Assembly: GCF_042654365.1 (NCBI RefSeq)
Contig: NZ_JBHSGG010000001.1
Location: 1-64,000 of the forward strand
Length of the DNA: 64,000 bases
From: Coralloluteibacterium thermophilum
GTDB lineage: Bacteria > Pseudomonadota > Gammaproteobacteria > Xanthomonadales > Xanthomonadaceae
Direction: 5' to 3'
Positions within the stretch are counted from its first letter, which is position 1. Every line of letters starts with the position of its first letter. Both the position numbers and the translations under genes were made by a program. Below are positions 7,128 to 14,555 of the stretch, piece after piece. Below the pieces are notes generated by a model. It saw only the letters and a program-made list of their open reading frames with translations, had not been told where the DNA came from and searched no databases.

Positions 7128-7888
7128 TCGGTCCCGCCACCATCTTCCGCCAGCTCTTCGAGCCGGTGTCTTCGACCTACACCTATCTGATCGCCTGCCC
7201 CGAAACGCGCGAAGCCGCCCTCGTGGATCCGGTGATGCCCGCCTGGCAGCGCGACCTGCAGGTAGTCAACGAGCTCGGTCTGAATCTCGTTATGACGATC
7301 GACACGCACATTCATGCGGACCACATCACGTCGGCGTCGATGCTCCGGCGGGAGGTAGGCAGCCGCATCGCTACCCCCGCGCTCGATGCATTGTCCTGTA
7401 CCGACGTGCCGATGGAAGACGGCGTCCCCCTGCAGGTCGGCGGCGTGCGCATAGACCCGATGCATACGCCCGGCCACACCGACAACCACTTCGCGTTGGT
7501 GATGAATGACCGCGTGTTCACCGGCGACGCGCTGCTGATCGACGGCTGCGGCCGTACGGACTTCCAGAGCGGCGACGCGCGTGAACTGTACGAGAGCGTA
7601 CGCGGTCGGCTGTTCGGCCTCCCGGGCGAGACGCTCGTGTACCCGGCGCATGACTACCAGGGGCGGTGGGTATCGAGCATCGCGCAGGAGAAGCAGCGCA
7701 ACCCGCGGCTCGGCGCCGAACGCACGCTCGAGGATTTCATCGAGCTGATGGAAAACCTGAACCTGCCATACCCGAAGTTCATCGACTATGCCGTGCCGGG
7801 TAACAAGGCGTGCGGGCAGTGTCCTCCGGACCTGCCGGAGCACCTTCGCCAGTACTGTCAGGAAATGGCGGAAAGCCCCCAAGGTTAG
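7124..7888 (+). CDS. ETHE1-like persulfide dioxygenase
   Basis: A 254-residue metallo-beta-lactamase protein close to the ETHE1/SdoA type. It begins with FRQLFEPVSSTYTYL, has the metal motif HIHADH at residues 62-67, then HTPGHTDNH, TGDALLIDGCGRTDFQ and YPAHDYQGR, all typical of glutathione-persulfide dioxygenases. A C-terminal NKACGQCP segment gives an additional CxxC. It is the last gene of the plus-strand sulfur operon. It is a different subtype from the blh product across the divergent promoter, so the element carries two dioxygenases. Confidence 0.88.
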   Translation: MIGPATIFRQLFEPVSSTYTYLIACPETREAALVDPVMPAWQRDLQVVNELGLNLVMTIDTHIHADHITSASMLRREVGSRIATPALDALSCTDVPMEDGVPLQVGGVRIDPMHTPGHTDNHFALVMNDRVFTGDALLIDGCGRTDFQSGDARELYESVRGRLFGLPGETLVYPAHDYQGRWVSSIAQEKQRNPRLGAERTLEDFIELMENLNLPYPKFIDYAVPGNKACGQCPPDLPEHLRQYCQEMAESPQG

Positions 7889-7927
7889 CGAAGGTCGGGG
7901 GTTGGAGGCATTCCACGGCCGCCGAAT

Positions 7928-9256
7928 CTAACCGTCCTGCCTCGGCAGGACGAGCTCCGCGACCGTCCCACCTCCCTCCCTGGGACGCAAGACCACGTAC
8001 CCGCCATGACGCTCGGCGATTGCCTCGACGATCGTCAACCCCAACCCGCTGCCTCCTGCGCTGCCGGTCGCGCGTCCTCGCCAGAACCGTTGCGTCGCCT
8101 GCCGGTACTCGTCAGGTTCGAGACCAGCGCCACGATCGGTCAGACGGAACCGTACCGTGGTGGCATCGGCATCAGCAACAAGGTCTACGGCACTTCCCGG
8201 AGGCGAATAGCGCAACGCGTTGTCGACGAGGTTGCGCAACGCCGCCACGGACAGCGCGGGAGGCACCGCCGGCACCGCCTGACTACCGCTTCCAGCCACG
8301 ACAACGACCCGGCCATTGGCCGCCGGACTGCTGGCCGCCACCGCCTGCTCCACCACCTGCGCGGCGGTGATCCACTGTCCGTCGTCGAACGGCAGCCGTC
8401 CTTCGACCCGCGCCAGCATCAGCAACTGGTCCAGCGTCGCACGCATACGCTGCACGCCTTCACCGGCATCGGCCAGCGCACGTCGTGAGTCCTCGCCACC
8501 AGTCAGCCGCGCAACCTGCAGGTGAGTGTCGATCGCAGTCAAGGGTGTGCGCAGTTCGTGCGCAGCATGGTTGGTGAAGCTGCGCTCTCGTGACACCGCG
8601 TCGGAAACGCGCTGCAGCAGGTGGTTGAGGGATTCGACCAATGGCCGGAGTTCGCCCGGCATTGGTTGCGCGTCGAGGGGCTCGTCGGCATCGGGCTGGC
8701 GTTGCGCAAGCGTGCGACGCAGCCGATCGAGCGGCGCGAGCGCACGGCCCGCGCCCAGCCACAACGCAAGCAAGCCACCCACCGCGGCAATCAGGAACGG
8801 CAGCCCGGCCGCCAGCGCGATCTGGCGGCTCAGTTCGGCACGCTCACCGAGACTGTCGGCAGTGGTAATGCTGTAACCGTTCGCCTCCAGCGTGTAGGTA
8901 CGCCACGCCGTACCCTCGATCTCACGCGTGCGATAGCCCGGCGCGTCGGTCGCCATCAGTGCGCTGGATGCGCCCTGGGTGGTGGCGATCACCTCCCCAC
9001 GCAGCGAGCGTATCTGGCACGCCATCCCGCGACTGCCGGCAACGGTCACCGCATCAGCCGCCGCTACCGGCGAGGCGCCCACCAACGCGCCCTGCGCCAG
9101 CAGTCCGGACACCATGCGTGCCGACATCGCCAGCCGGTCGTCGAGGGTATGCTGCAGGTTGCGATCGAGGTCACGCAGCATCCACGCCGCCGCCACGCTC
9201 CACAGCACCGCCAAGGCGATGCCGATTGTCAGCACCAGGCGGAATCGCAGGCTCAT
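7928..9256 (-). CDS. PmrB/QseC-like sensor histidine kinase
   Basis: A 442-residue kinase with a transmembrane segment at about 8-26, a periplasmic sensing loop of about 125 residues and a second membrane segment near 150-172. A HAMP-like linker and the H-box FTNHAAHELRTPLTAI (catalytic histidine before ELRTP) follow, then the N-box NLVDNALRYSP, DRGAGL and GSGLGLTIV of the ATPase domain. The layout and H-box resemble QseC/PmrB. The ATG overlaps the stop of the response-regulator gene (ATGA). The sensed signal is unknown; the adjacent redox operon suggests periplasmic thiol, metal or envelope stress. Confidence 0.88.
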   Translation of the reverse strand: MSLRFRLVLTIGIALAVLWSVAAAWMLRDLDRNLQHTLDDRLAMSARMVSGLLAQGALVGASPVAAADAVTVAGSRGMACQIRSLRGEVIATTQGASSALMATDAPGYRTREIEGTAWRTYTLEANGYSITTADSLGERAELSRQIALAAGLPFLIAAVGGLLALWLGAGRALAPLDRLRRTLAQRQPDADEPLDAQPMPGELRPLVESLNHLLQRVSDAVSRERSFTNHAAHELRTPLTAIDTHLQVARLTGGEDSRRALADAGEGVQRMRATLDQLLMLARVEGRLPFDDGQWITAAQVVEQAVAASSPAANGRVVVVAGSGSQAVPAVPPALSVAALRNLVDNALRYSPPGSAVDLVADADATTVRFRLTDRGAGLEPDEYRQATQRFWRGRATGSAGGSGLGLTIVEAIAERHGGYVVLRPREGGGTVAELVLPRQDG

Positions 9257-9918
9257 GGCTCGGCCCTGCCGAACCGATATCCGAGTCCGCGCACGGTTTG
9301 AATGACATCGGCACCGAGTTTCCGGCGCAGGTGATGGATGTGCACGTTGATTGCGTTGCTGCCGACCTCCTGTTCGAAACCGTACAGGCTGTCCTTGAGC
9401 TGTTCGCCGGACAGGCAGCGCCCGCCTGCCTGCATCAGGCTGGCGAGCAGTGCGGTCTCGCGACGCGACAGGTCGACGGGTATGCCGTCGAGCCAAGCCT
9501 GCCCACTGGCGGGATCCAGCGCCAGTGAACCGGCTTCGATTAGGTTCACGCTGCGGCCAGCGGCACGCCTCGACAAGGCGTGCAGCCGTGCCACGAGCTC
9601 GCCGAGATCGAACGGTTTGACCAGATAGTCGTCGGCGCCGCCTTGCAGGCCGGCGATGCGATCTTCCACCGCATCGCGCGCGGTCAGCAGCAGCACCGGC
9701 AATTCATCACCGCTCTGGCGCATGCGCACCAGCAGCTGCATACCGTCCTCGTCGGGCAGCCCAAGGTCCAGCACCATCGCGTCGCAATGGGTCGTCTGTC
9801 GCGCGAGTTCGGCGTGCGCGACGCTCTCCACGCGATCGGCTGTCATTCCAAAAGCCCGAAGACCGGAGACTATGCCCCGGGCGATCAATTCGTCGTCCTC
9901 AACGACCAGGATCCTCAT
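9253..9918 (-). CDS. OmpR/PmrA-family response regulator
   Basis: A 221-residue regulator with receiver domain (VVEDDELIARG, phosphoacceptor aspartate in MVLDLGLPDEDG, lysine in YLVKPFD) and a winged-helix output domain (RRKLGADVIQTVRGLGYRF). I start at the ATG at 9918, which gives MRILVVEDD and has a GGAG site; an in-frame TTG nine bases upstream is less likely. The subfamily (PmrA/QseB/BasR) usually recognises a YTTAAK-N5-YTTAAK direct repeat. A perfect match lies at 10012-10028 in the divergent region, so autoregulation and control of dsbD are probable. Confidence 0.9.
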   Translation of the reverse strand: MRILVVEDDELIARGIVSGLRAFGMTADRVESVAHAELARQTTHCDAMVLDLGLPDEDGMQLLVRMRQSGDELPVLLLTARDAVEDRIAGLQGGADDYLVKPFDLGELVARLHALSRRAAGRSVNLIEAGSLALDPASGQAWLDGIPVDLSRRETALLASLMQAGGRCLSGEQLKDSLYGFEQEVGSNAINVHIHHLRRKLGADVIQTVRGLGYRFGRAEP

Positions 9919-10011
9919 TGATGCCAACTCCGGAAACCAGATGCGCGCTGCACCCTAGCGCAGGGTACCCGGCGTCGCCACCGCCGGGTCATGGCTCCAG
10001 CCTGGGGGGCC

Positions 10012-10028
10012 TTTAATCGTGACTTAAT
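10012..10028 (+). promoter_or_regulatory. PmrA/QseB-type direct-repeat box
   Basis: TTTAAT-CGTGA-CTTAAT matches the PmrA-family consensus YTTAAK-N5-YTTAAK at every position. It lies 44 bases before the dsbD ATG and 94 bases before the response regulator ATG, in the shared divergent region. Target of the neighbouring regulator is inferred from regulator subfamily and site. Confidence 0.75.
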
Positions 10029-10071
10029 CGCGCGCCTTCATCGTGGCCGGCCTGGATCTCCGGAGTACTGA

Positions 10072-12027
10072 ATGATGCTGTTGCTGCGCCGGTTGTTGCT
10101 AAGCCTGTTGATGTTGCCGATGTTGGCGGTTCCCGTGCCCGCGATGGCGCAAGGCTGGCTCGCACCACCGAGCGGGCAGCAGCAGCCCGAGTTCCTCGAG
10201 GTCAGCGAGGTGTTCAGGGTCGAGGCAACGGCCGTGAAGGATGGCGCGACCCGGCTGAGCGGCACTATCGCGCCGGGCTACTACCTCTATCGACACCGCC
10301 TGAGCGTTGTTCTCGACGGCGGCAAGGCGTTGCCGCTGCAGTTGTCGAACGGCAGGGCGAAAACCGACGAGTTCTTCGGCCGCACCGAGGTCTATTACGA
10401 CACTGTCGAAATCATAGTCAATGGTGGCGACGCACGCTCGGCGACGCTGCATTGGCAGGGCTGCGCAGATGCCGGCATCTGCTATCCGCCGCAGACCATG
10501 CCGGTCGATCTGCCATCGGTCGAGACGCCACCGGCAACCAATGCCGCTGTGGACACCGCAGCGACGACGCCGCCCTCGGAAAAGGCGACAAGCGACAGCG
10601 CCCCGCAGCCGCCCACCTCCCCCTCTGCGGCCTCCGTCGCACAAAACTCGGCAGGCGTCGGCGCATCATCCGTCACGGGCTCGATCAGGGAGGCCGCCCC
10701 GGCGCCTTCCGTTGCCGGCGAGGACCAGCGCTTCGCCAGCCGCCTCGCCGATGCCAGCCTGTTCGCGTCGGTCGCTGTGTTCTTCGGCATGGGGCTGCTG
10801 CTCGCGTTCACGCCGTGCACGCTGCCGATGATCCCGATCGTTTCCAGCCTGATCGTTGGCGGACAGCCGACCACGCGGCGTGCGCTCGCCTTGTCGGTGG
10901 CCTACGTTCTGCCGATGGCGTTGACCTACGCCGCGCTCGGCGTGGCCGCCGGGATCGCCGGTGCCAACCTGCAGGCGGCCTTGCAGAACCCGTGGCTGTT
11001 GGGCGCCTTCGCGGCGGTGTTCGTGGTGCTTGCGCTGTCGATGTTCGGTGCGTTCGAGCTGCAGTTGCCGGCGTGGCTCGGCAACCGCCTGGATCGCGCC
11101 GGTCGCCAGCAGCGCGGCGGCACGCTCGCTGGCGCCGCCGCGCTCGGGTTCCTGTCCGCGCTGCTGGTGGGACCGTGCATGACTGCGCCACTTGCCGGCG
11201 CGCTGCTCTACATCAGCCAGTCCGGCAGCGCGCTGACCGGCGGCCTGGCGCTGTTCGCGCTTGGGCTGGGCATGGGATTGCCCCTGCTCGCGATTGCGGT
11301 GTTCGGCGCACGCATCCTGCCGCGCCCTGGCGCGTGGATGGATCGCGTCAAGGCGGTCTTCGGCTACGTCCTGCTGGCGTTGGCGATATCGATGCTGGCG
11401 CGGGTGCTGGCACCGGCGACGGCGCTGGTGCTATGGGGCGCCTGGCTGCTCGGCGTGGCGGCGGGTTTCCTGGCCCTGGTCGCACCGCCTGCAAGCGGCC
11501 CGCTGCGCCTGTGGCTGCCGCGCTATTTTGCAGCCGCGTCGGCGGTCTGGGCACTGGCACTCATGATTGGCGGTGCCAGCGGCTCCGGCGATCCGTGGCG
11601 CCCCCTGGAACGACTCGGTGCCGGCGATGCGAGTGCGCAGACAGCCGCGCCGACGGTCGCCTTCGTCCAAGCCAAGACGGCCGACGACCTGTCACGTCGC
11701 ATCGCCGAAGCCGGTGCGCGAGGCCAATGGACGCTGGTCGATTTCTACGCCGACTGGTGCGTTTCCTGCCATGTCATCGAACGGGAAGTGTTCGGTGATC
11801 CGCAGGTGGCATCGATGCTCGCCGGCATGCAGGTCGTGAGGCCCGACGTCACCGCCAACGATGTGGCCGATCGGGCATTGATGAAGGCATGGCAGGTGGC
11901 CGGTCCGCCGACGTTGCTGCTCATCGGACCCGACGGCCAAGAACACCGCGCCGAGCGCACGGTGGGCGAGATCACCCCCGAAGCATTCCTGGCCCGCCTG
12001 CAGCGCGTCCAGCAAGGAGCGCAATGA
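10072..12027 (+). CDS. dsbD: Thiol:disulfide interchange protein DsbD
   Basis: A 651-residue, full-length DsbD that carries electrons from cytoplasmic thioredoxin to periplasmic disulfide isomerases and related partners. A signal peptide (ending near PVPAMAQG) is followed by the periplasmic alpha domain with GCADAGICYPP (C131, C137). An eight-helix membrane domain has TPCTLPMIP and GPCMTAPLAG as its two reactive cysteines, and the C-terminal thioredoxin domain has DWCVSCHVIE. A 100-residue Ala/Thr/Pro-rich linker separates the alpha and membrane domains. It starts an operon with tlpA-, dsbG- and dsrE-like genes, coupled by ATGA overlaps. A PmrA-type box lies upstream. ATG at 10072 or 10075 are equally possible. 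Confidence 0.93.
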   Translation: MMLLLRRLLLSLLMLPMLAVPVPAMAQGWLAPPSGQQQPEFLEVSEVFRVEATAVKDGATRLSGTIAPGYYLYRHRLSVVLDGGKALPLQLSNGRAKTDEFFGRTEVYYDTVEIIVNGGDARSATLHWQGCADAGICYPPQTMPVDLPSVETPPATNAAVDTAATTPPSEKATSDSAPQPPTSPSAASVAQNSAGVGASSVTGSIREAAPAPSVAGEDQRFASRLADASLFASVAVFFGMGLLLAFTPCTLPMIPIVSSLIVGGQPTTRRALALSVAYVLPMALTYAALGVAAGIAGANLQAALQNPWLLGAFAAVFVVLALSMFGAFELQLPAWLGNRLDRAGRQQRGGTLAGAAALGFLSALLVGPCMTAPLAGALLYISQSGSALTGGLALFALGLGMGLPLLAIAVFGARILPRPGAWMDRVKAVFGYVLLALAISMLARVLAPATALVLWGAWLLGVAAGFLALVAPPASGPLRLWLPRYFAAASAVWALALMIGGASGSGDPWRPLERLGAGDASAQTAAPTVAFVQAKTADDLSRRIAEAGARGQWTLVDFYADWCVSCHVIEREVFGDPQVASMLAGMQVVRPDVTANDVADRALMKAWQVAGPPTLLLIGPDGQEHRAERTVGEITPEAFLARLQRVQQGAQ

Positions 12028-12878
12028 TGGTCAGTCTTGGCCCGTTTCCCATGTCCCTGGTGGTGCTGCTGGTCGCACTCGCGATTGCCGCACTGGTCGC
12101 CCGGCAGTTCGTTGTGCCCTTGCCCGGGCAACCCGCGATCAAGCCGCTTTCGACGTTCCTCGACATGCTGATGGTCGGCGTGCTCGCGGCGCGGCTAGCC
12201 TTCGTGCTCGCATGGTGGCCGCAGTACCTCGCGGATCCGTGGTCAATTGTCCGCATCGGCGACGGCGGCTTCTCGATCTGGGCGGGCGTGCTCGCGGGCC
12301 TCGCATTCGGCGCATGGCGAGCGCGAAACGCTCCCGCGCTGCGACGTCCGCTGCTGTTCGGTGCGATCGCAGGGCTGGCTTCCTGGGCCGTTCTCGGTGG
12401 CGCGCTGCTGTTGATGCAGCAGTCGGTGATGAAACTGCCGGCAACCGAACTGAGCACGCTCGACGGCGGCAGCACGAAGCTTTCGGCGATGACCGGCGAG
12501 CCGATGGTCGTGAACCTGTGGGCGACGTGGTGCCCGCCGTGTCGCCGCGAAATGCCGGTCCTGGCCAAGGCGCAGGAAGAACGCGGCGACGTGACGTTCG
12601 TCTTCGTCAATCAGGGGGAATCCGAATCGGAGATCCGTGACTACCTGCGCGAGAGTCACCTGCAACTGAGCAATGTGCTGCTCGATCCATTCTCGTCCGT
12701 AATGCAGGAGTCCGGCTCGCGCGGCCTGCCAACGACGCTGTTCTTCGATGCCGACGGCCGGCTTGTGGACACCCACATGGGCGAACTCTCGAATGCGAGC
12801 CTTGCCGTAAAGCTGCGGCGCTTCGGTGCTGCGCCCTCATCGAGTCCCCCAACCCTTCCAACCAAGGAGGTGCCGTGA
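12024..12878 (+). CDS. Membrane-anchored TlpA-like thioredoxin with Lgt-like N-terminus
   Basis: A 285-residue protein. The N-terminal 130 residues form about four membrane segments that resemble prolipoprotein diacylglyceryl transferase (DMLMVGVLAARLAFVL then GGFSIWAGVLAG, compare the Lgt GARLxYV and GGxSxHGG signatures), but it is shorter than Lgt and probably not catalytic. The C-terminal domain is a TlpA/ResA-like periplasmic thioredoxin with ATWCPPCRREMP (C170, C173) and a cis-proline loop GLPTT. Its start overlaps the dsbD stop. It is a likely electron acceptor of DsbD. No separate signal peptide is needed because the first helix anchors it. Confidence 0.85.
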   Translation: MMVSLGPFPMSLVVLLVALAIAALVARQFVVPLPGQPAIKPLSTFLDMLMVGVLAARLAFVLAWWPQYLADPWSIVRIGDGGFSIWAGVLAGLAFGAWRARNAPALRRPLLFGAIAGLASWAVLGGALLLMQQSVMKLPATELSTLDGGSTKLSAMTGEPMVVNLWATWCPPCRREMPVLAKAQEERGDVTFVFVNQGESESEIRDYLRESHLQLSNVLLDPFSSVMQESGSRGLPTTLFFDADGRLVDTHMGELSNASLAVKLRRFGAAPSSSPPTLPTKEVP

Positions 12879-13708
12879 TGGCACGAGTGAACCCCACTGC
12901 AATACTGCTTTCGTCCGCCCTGCTGCTCGCCACCGGTTGCAGTCAGGCCGCCGAGGAAAAGTCGGTTTCCACCGCACCGGCTGTCCCAACGAACGCCACC
13001 AGCAACCCGGAGACTGAAAGGCCCGCCGTGATCGAAGCCATTGAAGCCCAGGGTTTCGAAGTGCTCGGCGAGTTCGACGCCCCATCGGGTCTTCGCGGCT
13101 TTGCAGGCGTCGCAGGCCAGCAGCCCGTGGCGGTATACGCGACCAACGACGGCGAACATGCCGTCGTTGGGACGCTGATCAATGCAAAGGGCGAGGACAT
13201 CGGCGCCGAGGCGCTGCAGCGACTTGTCGCCGGTCCGATGTCGGCCCGCACCTGGGCACTGCTGGAGGCGAGCGAATGGATCGCCGACGGAAAGGCCGAT
13301 GCGCCCCGCGTGATCTACACGTTCAGCGACCCGAACTGCCCGTTCTGCAACAAGTTCTGGAGTGCAGCGCGGCCGTGGGTGGATTCGGGCAAGGTGCAAC
13401 TGCGGCACATCATGGTCGGTGTGATCCGTCCGGACAGCGCCAACAAGGTTGCCACGATCATGACCGCCAGCTCGCCGTCGGAGGCGCTCCGTCGCAATGA
13501 AACCAGCTACAGCTCAGGCGGCATCAAGCCGGCGGCCTCCGTGCCCGCCAATGTGCGCGCCACCCTCGATGCGAACCAAAGACTGATGGTCCAACTAGGG
13601 TTCCAAGGCACGCCGGGCATCCTGTTCCGCGACGACAACGGCACGGTCCAGCGCCGAGCCGGCATGCCGGCACCAGATGACCTGGCCACCGTGCTCGGAC
13701 CGCGCTGA
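12878..13708 (+). CDS. dsbG: DsbG/DsbC-like periplasmic disulfide protein (lipoprotein)
   Basis: A 276-residue thioredoxin-fold protein with the active site SDPNCPFCNKFW and a later GTPG cis-proline loop, as in DsbG/DsbC. The leader ends LLLATGCSQ, a good lipobox, so this copy is probably lipid-anchored, whereas classical DsbG is soluble. A strong AAGGAGG lies before both a GTG at 12875 and an ATG at 12878; the ATG has the better spacing and overlaps the preceding stop as TGATG. It is the expected substrate of DsbD in this operon. The N-terminal dimerisation domain is present. Confidence 0.87.
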   Translation: MARVNPTAILLSSALLLATGCSQAAEEKSVSTAPAVPTNATSNPETERPAVIEAIEAQGFEVLGEFDAPSGLRGFAGVAGQQPVAVYATNDGEHAVVGTLINAKGEDIGAEALQRLVAGPMSARTWALLEASEWIADGKADAPRVIYTFSDPNCPFCNKFWSAARPWVDSGKVQLRHIMVGVIRPDSANKVATIMTASSPSEALRRNETSYSSGGIKPAASVPANVRATLDANQRLMVQLGFQGTPGILFRDDNGTVQRRAGMPAPDDLATVLGPR

Positions 13709-14256
13709 TGCGGGGCACATCCTTGCTATTGGGCCTGGTGCTGGCGGGCATGACCTACTTCGCGCAGGCGGCGACGCCGGCGACGTCTCCCGCCCACACT
13801 ACCGCCATGCATGGCAAAGCGATCGTCCTGCCGGACGCCGCCCACCAACCCGACCCGAAAATGCGCCAGCGGGCGGTATTCAGCCTGACCGTAGCGCCGG
13901 CTTCACCCGCTGCGACGGATCCGGGCTTGGAGCGGGTCGCGCGCGCCGTCAACCTGCTCAAGGCAAGCGGAGTGACGAAGAAGCAGTTGGACTTCGTCGT
14001 GCTGCTCAGCGAAGGAGCAACGGATTCAGCGCTGGCTGATCCCGCGTACCGCGTCCGCCATGGGGTCGCTAACCCGAACCTCGGGCTGATCGCGCAACTG
14101 TCGGCGGCGGGAGTGCAAATGTTCGTGTGCGGCCAGGCCTTGCACTCCCGGCAGCTGGACAGCAACTCGCTGGCACCCAGCATCGCAATATCGCTTTCGG
14201 CGTTGACCAGCATCATCACGCTGCAGCAGCAAGGCTATGCGCTGGTTCCGCTGTGA
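13708..14256 (+). CDS. Exported DsrE-family protein
   Basis: A 182-residue protein with a signal peptide (MRGTSLLLGLVLAGM to about AQAA). The mature part resembles periplasmic DsrE/DsrF-like proteins: ERVARAVNLLKASGV, a VVLLSEG strand, and GLIAQLSAAGVQMFVCGQAL with the single conserved cysteine. DsrE-type proteins bind sulfur as cysteine persulfide; exported members are poorly characterised. It shares one base with the dsbG stop and ends the operon. Together with the persulfide genes to the left it supports a reactive-sulfur theme for the whole cargo. Confidence 0.75.
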   Translation: MRGTSLLLGLVLAGMTYFAQAATPATSPAHTTAMHGKAIVLPDAAHQPDPKMRQRAVFSLTVAPASPAATDPGLERVARAVNLLKASGVTKKQLDFVVLLSEGATDSALADPAYRVRHGVANPNLGLIAQLSAAGVQMFVCGQALHSRQLDSNSLAPSIAISLSALTSIITLQQQGYALVPL

Positions 14257-14555
14257 ACCAGCAGCAGACGCCGCTGGCTGAATCGACTGTGCCCAGCGAT
14301 GGTCTCCGGACACCGATCTCGGTGCCTTCCGCAATAGGAGTTCGTCGGCAGTCACTGAGGGGGGGGCTCGCCGGCCAGCTGCTCCAGGGTCGGCTCCTGT
14401 ACCGCTTCTAGGTATGCGGTCGAAGCGTTGATCACGAGAATCAGTCGACCGCGACGGAGACTTGGAGCCAGCGATGTCCGCTTTGGGTCGGAAGCGGCCG
14501 CCTAAGCACCGGACAAGATCCGCGCCCACCGAGCAAAGTTGGCGTGGATCGAGGC
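14257..14555. other. Intergenic spacer between cargo and integrase
   Basis: About 300 bases with no supported gene. It contains a degenerate copy (14476-14499) of the GTCCGC palindrome seen at 2639-2662, and a G-run of nine at about 14360. Both flanking genes point into it, so transcription should end here, but no clear terminator with a T-run is visible. Confidence 0.5.
14476..14499. repeat. GTCCGCTTT palindrome, right copy (degenerate)
   Basis: GTCCGCTTT-GGGTCG-GAAGCGGCC is an imperfect version, with two stem mismatches, of the palindrome at 2639-2662. The two copies bracket the pseudogene, the sulfur operons, the two-component system and the dsb operon. Confidence 0.45.

Noticed and set aside
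7928..9496. Longer start for the histidine kinase
   Set aside because: The extension lies inside the response regulator gene in another frame; the ATG at 9256 gives the usual kinase start.
14257..14555. Small gene between dsrE and int on the minus strand
   Set aside because: Short frames such as the one containing FRPKADI read through a degenerate palindromic repeat; such frames are commonly mispredicted.
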